Assembly: GCA_001270045.2 (NCBI GenBank)
Contig: DF970667.1
Span: forward strand, 209,975-273,974
DNA length: 64,000 bases
Direction of reading: 5' to 3'
DNA from: Bacteroidales bacterium 6E
GTDB taxonomy: Bacteria > Bacteroidota > Bacteroidia > Bacteroidales > Prolixibacteraceae
In this document: in pieces, positions 25,159 to 35,052 of the stretch
Numbering within the stretch: position 1 is the first letter of the stretch
Layout: every line of letters starts with the position of its first letter
The notes under the pieces: model-generated
The model's database searches: none
Told to the model about the DNA's origin: nothing
What the model saw: only the letters and a program-made list of their open reading frames with translations
Position numbers and translations under genes: made by a program

Positions 25159-26571
25159 ATGAAGGTACTGATGTTCGGTTGGGAGTTTCCCCCTCATATT
25201 TCCGGTGGACTGGGAACGGCTTGTTATGGGCTCACCAAATCGCTGGCCGAACTGGGTGACACCGAGGTCACTTTTGTGGTTCCCAAGTCATTTGGCGACG
25301 AGGAAACGACTGACTTTGAGCTGGTCAGTGCCGACGATATCGCCCTTTTCAACCTCATCACGGAAGATCCCGAAAGCACGAAAGAGTTTACCAAAATATC
25401 GGTCAGGTCAGATATCATCCCTTATGTGACACCCGAAGAGTTCTGGACACTGAAGAAAGGCATACAAAAACCCGGCACCCGGTTTGTCCCCACCGATGAA
25501 CAGGGCCATGTAAGGTTCTCGGGCACCTACGGCCCCGACCTCTACCGTGAAATCAGGAACTATTCGACCGTGGCAGGCGTGATCGCCGGGCAAAAGAAAC
25601 ATGATGTCATCCACGCCCACGACTGGCTCTCATTTCCAGCCGGGATCGAGGCCTCCAGGGTGAGCGGCAAACCCTTGGTCGTACATGTGCACGCCACCGA
25701 CTTCGACCGGTCGGGGGGAAATATCTCTAGCCGTATCTACAACATTGAACGTGAAGGCATGGAGTTCGCCGAGAAGGTGATTACCGTCAGCAACCTCACA
25801 CGCCAGACCGTGATCGAGAAATACAATATCCCGCCCGAAAAGGTCACCACCATATATAATGCCTCGGCTCCCCCGCCCAGGAAGCGCAATCCCGGAAGGA
25901 CAGAACGCACCTCGGCAAAGACGGTCACATTCCTGGGGAGAATCACCTTGCAGAAGGGGCCAGAATATTTCGTGGAAGCAGCAAGCCTGGTCCTGCGCCA
26001 CATCCCCGATGCCACCTTTGTGATGGCCGGAAGCGGAGACCTGCTGAATGACACCATCGAACATGCCGCCCGTCTGGGTATCACCGACCGGTTTCATTTC
26101 ACGGGGTTCCTGGAAGCCGACGAGGTCAACCACCTGCTCGACATCAGCGACGTGCTGGTCATGCCCTCGGTGTCGGAACCCTTCGGGATCGTTCCGCTGG
26201 AAGCCATGCAGGCAGGAGTTCCTGTCATCATTTCTAAGCAGTCGGGCGTGGCTGAAATCATTGATTATGCCTACAAGATCGACTTCTGGGACACCTATTC
26301 GATGGCTAATGCCATTTACGGATTCCTGCAGTATCCCGCACTCTGGAAAATGTTTGCCCGCCATGGGCGCGTGGAGGCCGAAAACCTCCATTGGAAAGAC
26401 AGCGCCGGAAAGGTGCGCCTGATGTATGAAGACATCATCGGTAAACAGCCGGCACCCGAAAGCAAGATCCGATACCATTCGGCCCGGCACCCTGAAGGCC
26501 ATGTACCACACAAAAACCAGCCGGTCGGCACACGGTCGACCCATTCGAATCATATCAAACCCGGATCATGA
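25159..26571 (+). CDS. Glycogen synthase-like glycosyltransferase (GT4-type fold)
   Basis: From the ATG at 25159 (MKVLMFGWEFPPHISGGLGTACYGL) the protein has 470 residues; a GTG 21 bases earlier would add a non-conserved leader. The N-terminal Rossmann domain shows the KxGGL-like loop HISGGLG that binds the nucleotide sugar, and DVIHAHDWLSFPAGI. The C-terminal domain has VTFLGRITLQKGPEYFVEAA and the EPFGIVPLEAMQAGVPVI glycosyltransferase motif. In this operon context it probably extends glycogen chains from ADP- or UDP-glucose. Its last four bases overlap the GH57 start (ATGA). Confidence 0.88.
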   Translation: MKVLMFGWEFPPHISGGLGTACYGLTKSLAELGDTEVTFVVPKSFGDEETTDFELVSADDIALFNLITEDPESTKEFTKISVRSDIIPYVTPEEFWTLKKGIQKPGTRFVPTDEQGHVRFSGTYGPDLYREIRNYSTVAGVIAGQKKHDVIHAHDWLSFPAGIEASRVSGKPLVVHVHATDFDRSGGNISSRIYNIEREGMEFAEKVITVSNLTRQTVIEKYNIPPEKVTTIYNASAPPPRKRNPGRTERTSAKTVTFLGRITLQKGPEYFVEAASLVLRHIPDATFVMAGSGDLLNDTIEHAARLGITDRFHFTGFLEADEVNHLLDISDVLVMPSVSEPFGIVPLEAMQAGVPVIISKQSGVAEIIDYAYKIDFWDTYSMANAIYGFLQYPALWKMFARHGRVEAENLHWKDSAGKVRLMYEDIIGKQPAPESKIRYHSARHPEGHVPHKNQPVGTRSTHSNHIKPGS

Positions 26572-27854
26572 AAGCATTCAATCTTACATTCCAGATACAC
26601 CAGCCCTACCGGTTGCGCCCATACCGATTCTTCGACATCGGAAGCGAACATTATTATTACGACGATTATGCCAACGAGGCGCTCACCGACTGGCTGTCGC
26701 GCAAGTGCTACCTGCCGGCATGTTCCATGCTGCTGCGGAAGGTCATCCAATATAAAGGGAAGCTGAAGATTGCCATCTATGTTTCGGGCGTGTCGCTCGA
26801 CCTGTTCCAAAGGTATGCCCCTCAGGTAATTGAAGCCCTGAAACGGCTGGCCGAAACAGGACATGTGGAATTTATCGGGGGAACCTGGTCTCATTCGCTG
26901 GCATCTCTGCAGGATCCTGAGATTTTCAGGCAGGATGCCCTTCTGCACCGGGAAACCATCCGGGAAATCTTTGGCCTGACGTCGCAAACCTTTCTCAATT
27001 CAGAGCTGATCTATTCCGACGACATTGGAAAGCAGCTTGCCGACATGGGATATAAAGCCACCCTCACTGAAGGGGCAAGGCACATACTCGGCTGGCGCAG
27101 TCCTGAGATGATCTACAGCAATGCACTGAATCCCGATCTGAGGCTGCTGATGCGTCATTTCAGGTTGAGCGACGACCTCACCTTCCGCTATTCGAATCCC
27201 GACTGGAAAGAATATCCCCTGACACCTGAGAAATTCCTCTCGTGGGCAGAGGCTGAAGGACCCGGCATACAGGCCCTCAACCTTTGCATCGACATGGAAG
27301 TGCTGGGGGCATTGCATACGGTCGACACCGGCATTTTTTCGTTCATGGAGAACTTCCTTGGGCACATGGTCAAGTCGGGCAGGCTCAAAAGTGTCACCCC
27401 CTCCGAATTGATCGGCCAATACCCGCCCAGTTCCCTGATATCGGTCCCCCATCCACTATCATGGGCCGAAGAGGAAAGGGACATCTCGACATGGACGGGC
27501 AATGAGCTTCAGCAGGAAGCGCTGGACAAGGTCTACAGGCTGGCCGACAGGGTCATGCAGTGCCAGGATCCGTCGATAATCCGCGATTGGTGGTTGTTGC
27601 AGACCAGCGACCACTTCCATTATATGTCGACGCGCTATTATGCCCGCGAACTGAAACACCGTCCCAACCCCCACAAGACCCCGCACGAGGCTTTCGTCAA
27701 TTACATGAACATCCTGGCCGACCTTGGAAAAAGAATCGGCGTCACCGGCGAGGATAATATCAAAACAAGGGAAATCGAACAAATCCTTAAGGAAAACAGG
27801 GAACTGAAGGCCAAACTGGAAAGTTATCGCAAAGAAAGGGGGGAGCAGCCTTGA
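26568..27854 (+). CDS. Glycoside hydrolase family 57 enzyme
   Basis: The 428-residue protein starts with the GH57 motif FQIHQPYRLRPYRF (motif 1, HQP) and has GGTWSHSLASL (motif 2 region), the nucleophile E146 in NSELIYSDD (motif 3) and the acid/base D242 in NLCIDMEVLGALH (motif 4). GH57 enzymes act as alpha-amylases, 4-alpha-glucanotransferases or branching enzymes. In Bacteroidota glycogen operons members are placed directly after the glycogen synthase, as here, and probably trim or process chains inside the cell. No signal peptide. A C-terminal coiled coil is visible (residues about 395-425). It overlaps the synthase by 4 bp. Confidence 0.9.
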   Translation: MKAFNLTFQIHQPYRLRPYRFFDIGSEHYYYDDYANEALTDWLSRKCYLPACSMLLRKVIQYKGKLKIAIYVSGVSLDLFQRYAPQVIEALKRLAETGHVEFIGGTWSHSLASLQDPEIFRQDALLHRETIREIFGLTSQTFLNSELIYSDDIGKQLADMGYKATLTEGARHILGWRSPEMIYSNALNPDLRLLMRHFRLSDDLTFRYSNPDWKEYPLTPEKFLSWAEAEGPGIQALNLCIDMEVLGALHTVDTGIFSFMENFLGHMVKSGRLKSVTPSELIGQYPPSSLISVPHPLSWAEEERDISTWTGNELQQEALDKVYRLADRVMQCQDPSIIRDWWLLQTSDHFHYMSTRYYARELKHRPNPHKTPHEAFVNYMNILADLGKRIGVTGEDNIKTREIEQILKENRELKAKLESYRKERGEQP

Positions 27855-27976
27855 CCAAAAAAATAATAATTGATAAAACACTCATTAACAACGACTTTAT
27901 ATCATACTAAAATACCTGTTTCTCCAGGTCATCAACCAAATTGGTTTATGTTTACCCCTAAATCAATTTTACACAT

Positions 27977-27984
27977 TATTTTTG
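27977..27984 (+). promoter_or_regulatory. -7 element (TATTTTTG) upstream of the phosphorylase gene
   Basis: Exact TAnnTTTG match about 87 bp before the ATG at 28071. A TTTA at 27951 could be a poor -33. It implies that glgP has its own promoter and a leader of about 80 nt. Confidence 0.45.
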
Positions 27985-28070
27985 CGGAGAATAAAAATGT
28001 TTGAATGACAATATGATGTTTCATTCGAACCATGGCAATTTTTGCCAGGAACAATTAAAAGAATAACGAC

Positions 28071-30650
28071 ATGAGTAACAACGACAGTGTAAGATATATA
28101 CAGCCACCATTGGTGGACCAGCCCCACTGGAAAAAATTTGTGGTGGAATCCAACCTTCCCGAAAAACTGAACCCACTTCGGGAACTTTCCCGTAACCTCT
28201 GGTGGGTATGGAACCAATGCGCACGCGACCTTTTCCAGTCGATCGACAACCAGCTCTGGGAAGAGTGCGAACACAACCCCATCCTTCTGCTGGAAAATGT
28301 CTCATTCCAGCGACTGAAGGAACTGGAGGAAGACCAGGTATTCATTGCCGAGATGCATTCAGTTTATGGAAAACTGACCACCTATTTAAATAACCGGAAG
28401 AACCTGGATAAGCCACAGGTTGCCTATTTCAGCATGGAATACGGCTTGCACGACAGCCTGAAGATTTTTTCGGGCGGTTTGGGTATCCTTGCAGGTGACT
28501 ACCTCAAGGAGGCCAGCGACTCAAAGGTGAACCTGGTCGGGGTGGGACTTCTCTACCGCTATGGCTATTTCAAGCAGACCATCAACATGCACGGCGAGCA
28601 GATCAACAATTATGTCGCCGAGCATTTCTCCAAAATACCGGTACAGCCTACCTACGACAAAGACGGCAACTGGATTGAAATCGAGGTGGAATTCCCCGGC
28701 CGCAACCTCAAGGCACGTGTCTGGGAAGCCCATGTCGGAGCCGTGAAGCTCTACCTTATGGAAACCGACCACGACGTCAACAATGAACAGGACCGCTCCG
28801 TTACCCATAACCTTTATGGTGGCGACATCGAAAACCGCCTGAAGCAGGAAATGCTGCTAGGTATCGGCGGAATACGTGCCCTGAAACGGCTGGGTTACGA
28901 TTGCGACATATACCATTGTAATGAAGGACATGCCGCCCTGATCGGGGTAGAACGCATGGCCGACCTGATGTCGGAAAAGCAGCTCAATTTTGCCGAAGCC
29001 AAAGAAGTGGTCAGGGCATCCACCCTGTTCACCACACATACACCGGTACCTGCCGGACACGATTCATTCCATCGCGACCTGTTTGCCGGCTATATGATGC
29101 CCTGGGCACAAAAGCTGGGCCTCGACTGGGAAGAGTTCCTGATGCTCGGGAAATCGCATCCCAACGAAGACCATTTCAACATGAGCTTCCTTGCATCCCA
29201 TATGTCGCAAGGCATCAACGGTGTAAGTATGCTGCACGGCGATGTCAGCAAGGGAATACTGAAGGGGCTCTACCCGGGTTACATGGAAGAGGAAATCGAG
29301 GTCGGCTATGTCACCAACGGGGTGCATTACTCGACCTGGACAGCCAAGGAGTGGAAAGAGATCCACATGGAAGCTTTCGGTGAAGACTTCCTTGAAAACC
29401 AGCTCGATTTCGACCGCTGGAACAAGATCTACGATATCCCCGACGAAAAGATATGGACCCTACGCCAGAACCTGAGGATGAAAACCATCGAATACATCAG
29501 GCAAAGGTTCTCCAATATCTGGATACAGAGGCACGAAAACCCGAAACTGATCAGTGAGATCATGGGTAAACTGAATCCCAATGCCCTAACCGTTGGTTTC
29601 GCACGCAGGTTTGCCACATACAAGAGGGCACACCTCCTGTTCCGCGACCTGGAACGTCTTGCCCAGATCGTGAACAATCCGTCGAAACCAGTACAGTTCA
29701 TCTTTGCAGGTAAGGCACATCCGGCCGACAAGATGGGTCAGGACCTGATCAAATATATCGTTGAGATCTCAAAAAGACCTGAATTCAGGGGCAAGATCCT
29801 GTTCGTTCAGAATTACGATATCAACCTGGCCAAGATGCTCCTCCAGGGAGTGGATGTATGGCTCAACACCCCGACCCGTCCGTTGGAAGCCTCGGGCACC
29901 AGTGGTGAAAAGGGCGTGATGAACGGAACGCTCCACTTCTCGGTCATGGACGGCTGGTGGGTCGAAGGGTACAAAAAGGATGCGGGCTGGGCACTTGCCA
30001 AGGAACGCACCTTCGATGTACAGGACCTGCAGGACGAACTGGATGCCGCCACCATTTACGACATTTTCGAAAAGCAGATCATTCCGGCTTTCTACGACCG
30101 CAACACTAACGGCATTCCAGAGAAATGGGTCGGATATATCAAGAATAACATCGCAGGTGTGGCCCCCCATTTTACCACTACCCGCATGATCCGCGATTAC
30201 CAGGACCGTTTCTACCATCCACAGCATGTACGTACACAGAAGATTGTCGGTGACAATTACAAACTTGCCCGTGAAATGGCAGCCTGGAAATTTAAAATCA
30301 GTTCGGTGTGGGATCAGATCGAGGTGAAGGACATCTCCGTTGCACACGGCGTCACAAATGTCATGAAGATCGGACAAGATTATCCTGCACGCATCACTGT
30401 TGACCTGAAAGGCATGTCGAGTGACGAGATCGGACTCGAGCTGGTGGTTACCTCGAACGGCAATGCCGAAAAGAGGAAGCTCGTTGATGTCATGGAATTC
30501 AAGGTGGAAAGCTGTGTGGATGGCGTTGCCGTGTATACACTCGATATCCACCTCCAGAACTCCGGAACCTACAGCTACGGACTGAGGATGTTCCCGAAGA
30601 ACGTAAACCTCCCTCACAGGATGGATTTCAGCTTCACCAGATGGTTATAA
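28071..30650 (+). CDS. glgP: Alpha-glucan (glycogen) phosphorylase
   Basis: The 859-residue GT35 enzyme releases glucose-1-phosphate from glycogen or maltodextrin. It has the N-terminal bacterial form (LRELSRNLWWVWNQCARDLF), the AYFSMEYGLHDSLKIFSGGLGILAGDYLKEASD segment, and VTNGVHYSTW, ARRFATYKR and NTPTRPLEASGTSGEKGVMNG with the PLP lysine K614. The C-terminal beta-sandwich-like tail (about residues 745-859, SYGLRMFPKNVNLPHRMD) is of the long Bacteroidota type. With the five genes before it, it forms the catabolic end of the glycogen module. Separated by 216 bp with its own -7 element, so it can be induced alone. Confidence 0.95.
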   Translation: MSNNDSVRYIQPPLVDQPHWKKFVVESNLPEKLNPLRELSRNLWWVWNQCARDLFQSIDNQLWEECEHNPILLLENVSFQRLKELEEDQVFIAEMHSVYGKLTTYLNNRKNLDKPQVAYFSMEYGLHDSLKIFSGGLGILAGDYLKEASDSKVNLVGVGLLYRYGYFKQTINMHGEQINNYVAEHFSKIPVQPTYDKDGNWIEIEVEFPGRNLKARVWEAHVGAVKLYLMETDHDVNNEQDRSVTHNLYGGDIENRLKQEMLLGIGGIRALKRLGYDCDIYHCNEGHAALIGVERMADLMSEKQLNFAEAKEVVRASTLFTTHTPVPAGHDSFHRDLFAGYMMPWAQKLGLDWEEFLMLGKSHPNEDHFNMSFLASHMSQGINGVSMLHGDVSKGILKGLYPGYMEEEIEVGYVTNGVHYSTWTAKEWKEIHMEAFGEDFLENQLDFDRWNKIYDIPDEKIWTLRQNLRMKTIEYIRQRFSNIWIQRHENPKLISEIMGKLNPNALTVGFARRFATYKRAHLLFRDLERLAQIVNNPSKPVQFIFAGKAHPADKMGQDLIKYIVEISKRPEFRGKILFVQNYDINLAKMLLQGVDVWLNTPTRPLEASGTSGEKGVMNGTLHFSVMDGWWVEGYKKDAGWALAKERTFDVQDLQDELDAATIYDIFEKQIIPAFYDRNTNGIPEKWVGYIKNNIAGVAPHFTTTRMIRDYQDRFYHPQHVRTQKIVGDNYKLAREMAAWKFKISSVWDQIEVKDISVAHGVTNVMKIGQDYPARITVDLKGMSSDEIGLELVVTSNGNAEKRKLVDVMEFKVESCVDGVAVYTLDIHLQNSGTYSYGLRMFPKNVNLPHRMDFSFTRWL

Positions 30651-30666
30651 TGAAGTGATAGGTTTC

Positions 30667-30696
30667 GGTTATGGCAGTCGCAAGGCTGCCATAACC
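30667..30696 (+). terminator. Hairpin after glgP (11-bp stem)
   Basis: GGTTATGGCAG (30667-30677) pairs with CTGCCATAACC (30686-30696) around 8 bases, starting 17 bp past the glgP stop. No T-tract follows, so it may protect the mRNA 3' end or pause polymerase. Confidence 0.5.
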
Positions 30697-30713
30697 GGGC
30701 AACGATATAAATC

Positions 30714-30751
30714 AGCCTGAGGCTGGCCCATTAGCCGGCCTCAGGCTTTTT
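30714..30751 (+). terminator. Rho-independent terminator after glgP
   Basis: A 14-base arm (AGCCTGAGGCTGGC, 30714-30727) is complementary to GCCGGCCTCAGGCT except at one base, and TTTTT follows (30747-30751). Standard stem plus T-tract. Confidence 0.85.
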
Positions 30752-30807
30752 AGGTTAAAAGTGTAAGTCATAAAGACTGAAATGGTTTCATGGTAAAAGT
30801 ATAATCT

Positions 30808-30815
30808 TACTTTTG
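30808..30815 (+). promoter_or_regulatory. -7 element (TACTTTTG) of the XRE-cupin/acyl-CoA ligase operon
   Basis: Exact TAnnTTTG match; TTTC at 30786-30789 lies 18 bp upstream as a near -33 match; 40 bp before the ATG at 30856. Confidence 0.5.
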
Positions 30816-30855
30816 TAATCAAAACGTAAGAAATCAACCTTGAAGAAGATCTGTC

Positions 30856-31428
30856 ATGAAGACAAGTACCATTGGTGACAAAATCCGGCAGTATCGTGAA
30901 ATGCGCAACATCACGCGCGAAGAACTGGCCATCAACGCCAACCTGAGTCCGGAACAGCTGCAAAAAGTCGAAGAAGAGGGCATTGTCCCATCGCTCGGCC
31001 CCCTGATCCGCATTGCCCGGGCACTGGGTGTCCGCATCGGCACATTCCTCGATGATGCCGGACAGGTAGGCCCTGTGGTCGTCAGATCGGGCACCGAACA
31101 AAGCTCCATCAGCTTCGCCTCGAGCGACCCGGCTACCCGTCAGCACCTGAATTTCTATGCCCTTGCAGCCGACAAGGCAGGGCGTCACATGGAACCCTTT
31201 ATCGTGGAAATACAGCCCGGACATGAGCCCGACTATAAACTGTCGTCGCACGAGGGTGAAGAGTTCATCTTCGTCATGGAGGGAGAGATCGAGATCAACT
31301 ACGGAAAGGAGATTTATCGTCTGGGCAAGGGCGACAGCATCTATTACGACTCCATCGTGTCGCACAACGTCCATGCGGGCAGCGACCAGCCTGCCAGAAT
31401 CCTGGCCATCGTTTACACCCCGTATTAA
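30856..31428 (+). CDS. XRE-family helix-turn-helix regulator with cupin domain
   Basis: The 190-residue protein has an N-terminal XRE-type HTH (residues about 6-62: IGDKIRQYREMRNITREELA ... LQKVEEEGIVPSLGPLIRIAR) and a C-terminal cupin barrel (about 105-190) with PGHEPDYKLSSHEGEEFIFVMEGEIEIN and DSIYYDSIVSHNVHAG. Proteins of this type sense a small ligand in the cupin and regulate a neighbouring catabolic or fatty-acid gene. The acyl-CoA ligase gene starts 9 bp downstream, a pair conserved in Bacteroidota, so it is probably regulated by fatty-acid or acyl-CoA state. Confidence 0.9.
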   Translation: MKTSTIGDKIRQYREMRNITREELAINANLSPEQLQKVEEEGIVPSLGPLIRIARALGVRIGTFLDDAGQVGPVVVRSGTEQSSISFASSDPATRQHLNFYALAADKAGRHMEPFIVEIQPGHEPDYKLSSHEGEEFIFVMEGEIEINYGKEIYRLGKGDSIYYDSIVSHNVHAGSDQPARILAIVYTPY

Positions 31429-31437
31429 ACAAACACC

Positions 31438-33090
31438 ATGCAACTACTTGATTATACCCTGGGCGACATCCTGGAAAAGTGGGTGTATGAATCACCCGAC
31501 CGGGAGTTTATGGTCTATCCCGACCGTAACCTGAGGTTCACTTACACCGAATTCAACGAACGTGTCGACAGCCTGGCCAAAGGGCTCCTTTATATCGGTA
31601 TCACTCCCGGCGACAAGGTGGGCATTTGGGCCAAGAATGTCCCAGACTGGCTGACCTTCATGTTTGCCACCGCAAAGATCGGGGCCGTGCTGGTCACCAT
31701 CAACCCCAACTATAAATTGTCGGAACTCGACTATATCATAGGGAACGCCGATTTGAATACGCTCTGCATCGTTGACGGTTACCGCGACAGCGACTACGTG
31801 CAGATGGTGTTTGAGCTGGTGCCCGAACTGAAGCAGCAGGCCCGGGGTGAACTTGTTTCCGAAAAGTTCCCTTTTCTGAAGAACGTGGTTTTTATCGGGC
31901 AGCAGAAGCACCGCGGGATGTTCAACACCCAGGAGCTGATTTTGCTCGGACAGCATGTCGACCAGTCGGAGTTGGAAACCATCCAGGAGACCTTATCGTG
32001 TTACGACGTGGTGATGATGCAGTATACCTCAGGCACCACCGGATTCCCCAAGGGGGTGATGCTCTCGCACCACAACATCCTGAACAACGGTTATTCTGCC
32101 GGGCAATGCATGAAATACACACAGGAAGACAAGCTTCTGTGCTGTGTTCCCCTGTTCCATTGTTTCGGTAGCGTGCTGGCCACCTGTGCCATCATCTCGC
32201 ACGGGGCAACCATGGTAATGGTCGAGGACTTCGACCCGCTTATGGTACTGGCATCGGTGCAAAAGGAAAAATGTACTGCCCTGTATGGTGTGCCAACCAT
32301 GTTCATTGCCGAACTGAACCATCCCATGTTCGACATGTTCGACCTCACCTCCCTGAGGACAGGCATCATGGCTGGAGCCCCCTGCCCTATCGAGACCATG
32401 AACCAGGTCATGTCGAAGATGCACATCAAGGATATTATCATCGTGTATGGTCTCACCGAATCGTCGCCAGGCATGACCGCCACACGCACCCATAACTCAC
32501 CCGAGGTGAGGGCCACCACCGTGGGATTTGAGCTTCCCAACGTGGAAGTAAAAATTGTCCATCCCGAAACCGGGGAAGAGTGCGCTCCCGGCGAGCAGGG
32601 TGAAATCTGCTGCAGGGGATACCTTGTCATGAAAGGCTACTACAAGAACGAAGAAGCCACCCGCAGGGCCATCGACAAGGATGGATGGCTTCATTCGGGC
32701 GACCTGGCCGTCAAGAACGAAAGCGGCTTTTACCGCATAACCGGCAGAATGAAAGACATGATCATCCGTGGGGGCGAAAACATCTATCCCCGTGAGATCG
32801 AGAATTTCCTTTACCAGATGCCACAAATCGAGGCTGTGGAAATCGCCGGCGTACCCAGTCCGAAATACGGGGAACAGGTAGGCGCCTTTATCAAGGTCAA
32901 AAAAGGCATGAGCCTGACCGAAGAGGAAATCGTGGATTTCTGCAGGGGCCAGATTGCCCGCTATAAGATCCCAAAATATATCTTTTTCGTTGATGAATTC
33001 CCCATGACCGCAAGTGGCAAGATCCAGAAATACAAACTGGGGGAAATGAGCCACGACCTCATCCGAAAAATGGGGAAAGAAATCATCTGA
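31438..33090 (+). CDS. AMP-forming acyl-CoA ligase
   Basis: This 550-residue enzyme activates a carboxylic acid, probably a medium or long fatty acid, to its CoA thioester through an acyl-AMP. Visible motifs are the AMP-binding P-loop-like [20 protein letters not shown] (about residues 194-213), YGLTESSPG (A5), SGDLA (A7), [24 protein letters not shown] (A8), and the catalytic Lys in [12 protein letters not shown] (A10). It lies 9 bp after the XRE-cupin regulator in one operon. Two hairpins follow. Substrate chain length cannot be read from sequence. Confidence 0.93.
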   Translation: MQLLDYTLGDILEKWVYESPDREFMVYPDRNLRFTYTEFNERVDSLAKGLLYIGITPGDKVGIWAKNVPDWLTFMFATAKIGAVLVTINPNYKLSELDYIIGNADLNTLCIVDGYRDSDYVQMVFELVPELKQQARGELVSEKFPFLKNVVFIGQQKHRGMFNTQELILLGQHVDQSELETIQETLSCYDVVMMQYTSGTTGFPKGVMLSHHNILNNGYSAGQCMKYTQEDKLLCCVPLFHCFGSVLATCAIISHGATMVMVEDFDPLMVLASVQKEKCTALYGVPTMFIAELNHPMFDMFDLTSLRTGIMAGAPCPIETMNQVMSKMHIKDIIIVYGLTESSPGMTATRTHNSPEVRATTVGFELPNVEVKIVHPETGEECAPGEQGEICCRGYLVMKGYYKNEEATRRAIDKDGWLHSGDLAVKNESGFYRITGRMKDMIIRGGENIYPREIENFLYQMPQIEAVEIAGVPSPKYGEQVGAFIKVKKGMSLTEEEIVDFCRGQIARYKIPKYIFFVDEFPMTASGKIQKYKLGEMSHDLIRKMGKEII

Positions 33091-33105
33091 TCCCTATAAA
33101 GATAT

Positions 33106-33127
33106 GGCGGCAAGTCATTCAGCCGCC
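33106..33127 (+). terminator. Hairpin after the acyl-CoA ligase gene
   Basis: GGCGGC (33106-33111) pairs with GCCGCC (33122-33127), 15 bp after the stop codon, followed by TTAAAAC. Confidence 0.5.
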
Positions 33128-33137
33128 TTAAAACAAG

Positions 33138-33170
33138 AAATGCGGGATATCCAAGTGGAGTCCCGCATTT
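33138..33170. terminator. Convergent bidirectional hairpin
   Basis: AAATGCGGGA (33138-33147) pairs perfectly with TCCCGCATTT (33161-33170) between the convergent ligase and Na/Pi genes; A/T-rich sequence on both sides suits termination from both. Confidence 0.65.
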
Positions 33171-33213
33171 CATTAATATCAGGGGCCAGGCAAACCTTAT
33201 GCCTGAATCAGCT

Positions 33214-34902
33214 TTATTTCACTTCACACAAGGCTTCCGTTACATTGATCACGTAGTCGGCCAGCTTTTCGCATTCCGAGAAAAGGTCATTGAAGATGAT
33301 CCCAACCTCGTATGTGTAGAAGTTGGTCCTGAGGTACTCGAGATGCTCGGTCTTCAGCTGGTTACGGTAGCTGTTGATGCTGGCCTCGAGTTCACGTGCC
33401 TTGGTGGCATTCACCTGCTTCTCGTCCTTCTCGAGGTTATCCTTCATTTCAACCATGGCTTCCTCTACAAGGGTGAACATCACTTCGAGTTTCTGGATCA
33501 CCTCCTCGGGAAGCTCAATCTTGTTGTCGTACATCCGGTTTATTGTACGTGCCAGGTTGAAGTTGCTGTCGCCAATACTTTCGAGGTCATCGACCAGTTT
33601 CAGCATCGAACGTAAACGACGCCGACCGAAATCACTGAGTTTGCCCTGAGCGACTTCGGCCAGGTAGTTGGCGATTTCGACCTCCACGTCATCCGAAATG
33701 CTTTCGTATTTCTGGATCCGTGCGAACATCTTGTTAAACTTCTTGTCCTTTTTTTCGTAGATCAGCTTCCTTACAAATCCGAACATCTTCAGGGTATGCT
33801 TCGAGAAGAACTGTGTTTCACGACGGGCCTGAAGCAACGACAACTCAGGAGTCGACATCAGTCCGGAGGTGATATACTGAAGGCGGAATTCTTCTTCCTC
33901 TGACTGCTTTTGGGGCAAAATATGGACCACCAGGTTTCGCAGCTGGGGCACAAACCAGATGAAGATAAAGGTATTGATCAGGTTAAATGACGTATGGAAC
34001 AGCGACAGTGCGATGGGCACAACCGCAGGATTGGTATAAGGTGAATCGCCATTAAACGAAGTGACAAACTGGTCGATTTTACCGGTAAAGAACTTGAAGA
34101 TGGCCAGCATCCAGAGAACCCCCATAAGGTTAAAGAGGAGGTGGACAAATGCCGCACGCTTCGCCGAAAGGTTCCCCACCGAGGCCGCTATATTGGCCGT
34201 CACTGTGGTGCCAATGTTTTCACCCAGCACCATGGCCGCAGCCAGCTCAAACGAGATCCAGCCCTGGTTCACCATGACAAACGTCAGTGCCATGGTGGCA
34301 CTCGACGACTGGATGACAAGGGTGAGGATGGTACCAACAGCCAGGAAGATCAGCACAGAGCCAAAGCCCAGGTTGGTGTAATTGGCCAGAAAGGCAAGGA
34401 TTTCGGGATTTTTGTCGATGTCGGGAGTGGAGCCCTTCAGAAAATCGAGTCCCAGGAACAGGAAGGCAAAACCGATCATGATTTCGCCTATCGACCGTCG
34501 TTTGGTGGATTTGGAGAAAACAAAGGGAAGCCCGATACCCAACAACGGCAAAACATACTCGCTGATGCTGAACTTGAATCCCAGAACCGATATGATCCAT
34601 CCGGTAACCGTGGTCCCGATGTTTGCTCCCATGATGACACCAATGGATTCCATCAGGGTGATCAGGCCCGCGTTCACAAAACTCACTACCATCACGGTGG
34701 TTGCGGAGGAGGACTGGATAATGGTGGTCACCAGAAAACCGGTAAACACACCCAAAACCCGGTTAGCCGTCATGGCCGAAAGGATGGAACGCAGCTTGGC
34801 GCCCGCTACCCGCTGTAAGGCTTCACTCATGATCTTCATTCCATACAGGAACATCCCGAGTGAACCAACAAGCTTCAGAAAATCAAATAGCGTATAACTC
34901 AT
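33214..34902 (-). CDS. Na+/phosphate cotransporter family protein with PhoU-like domain
   Basis: The 562-residue membrane protein imports phosphate with sodium or controls phosphate. It has two inverted repeats of membrane helices, each with the QSSSAT signature (IIQSSSATTVMVVSF near residue 62 and VIQSSSATMALTFVM near residue 200), which bind the substrates, and a cytoplasmic C-terminal PhoU-like helical domain (about 335-555, with SISDDVEVEIANYLAEVAQGKLSDFG). This NptA/PitA-unrelated architecture is common in Bacteroidota. The gene is monocistronic and convergent with the acyl-CoA ligase. Confidence 0.92.
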   Translation of the reverse strand: MSYTLFDFLKLVGSLGMFLYGMKIMSEALQRVAGAKLRSILSAMTANRVLGVFTGFLVTTIIQSSSATTVMVVSFVNAGLITLMESIGVIMGANIGTTVTGWIISVLGFKFSISEYVLPLLGIGLPFVFSKSTKRRSIGEIMIGFAFLFLGLDFLKGSTPDIDKNPEILAFLANYTNLGFGSVLIFLAVGTILTLVIQSSSATMALTFVMVNQGWISFELAAAMVLGENIGTTVTANIAASVGNLSAKRAAFVHLLFNLMGVLWMLAIFKFFTGKIDQFVTSFNGDSPYTNPAVVPIALSLFHTSFNLINTFIFIWFVPQLRNLVVHILPQKQSEEEEFRLQYITSGLMSTPELSLLQARRETQFFSKHTLKMFGFVRKLIYEKKDKKFNKMFARIQKYESISDDVEVEIANYLAEVAQGKLSDFGRRRLRSMLKLVDDLESIGDSNFNLARTINRMYDNKIELPEEVIQKLEVMFTLVEEAMVEMKDNLEKDEKQVNATKARELEASINSYRNQLKTEHLEYLRTNFYTYEVGIIFNDLFSECEKLADYVINVTEALCEVK

Positions 34903-35052
34903 GAAAAAGGTTTGTGGTGTATAAAATTGGCTAACCTTTGTTAAGCCTTACACAATTTCAGGGCAAAATAACGAAAAAGTCACCTGACTTTTATCCTGTT
35001 TCCAACCTCAATATGAATTTAGAAACATTAAAATAATGGATAAATTTACAGA

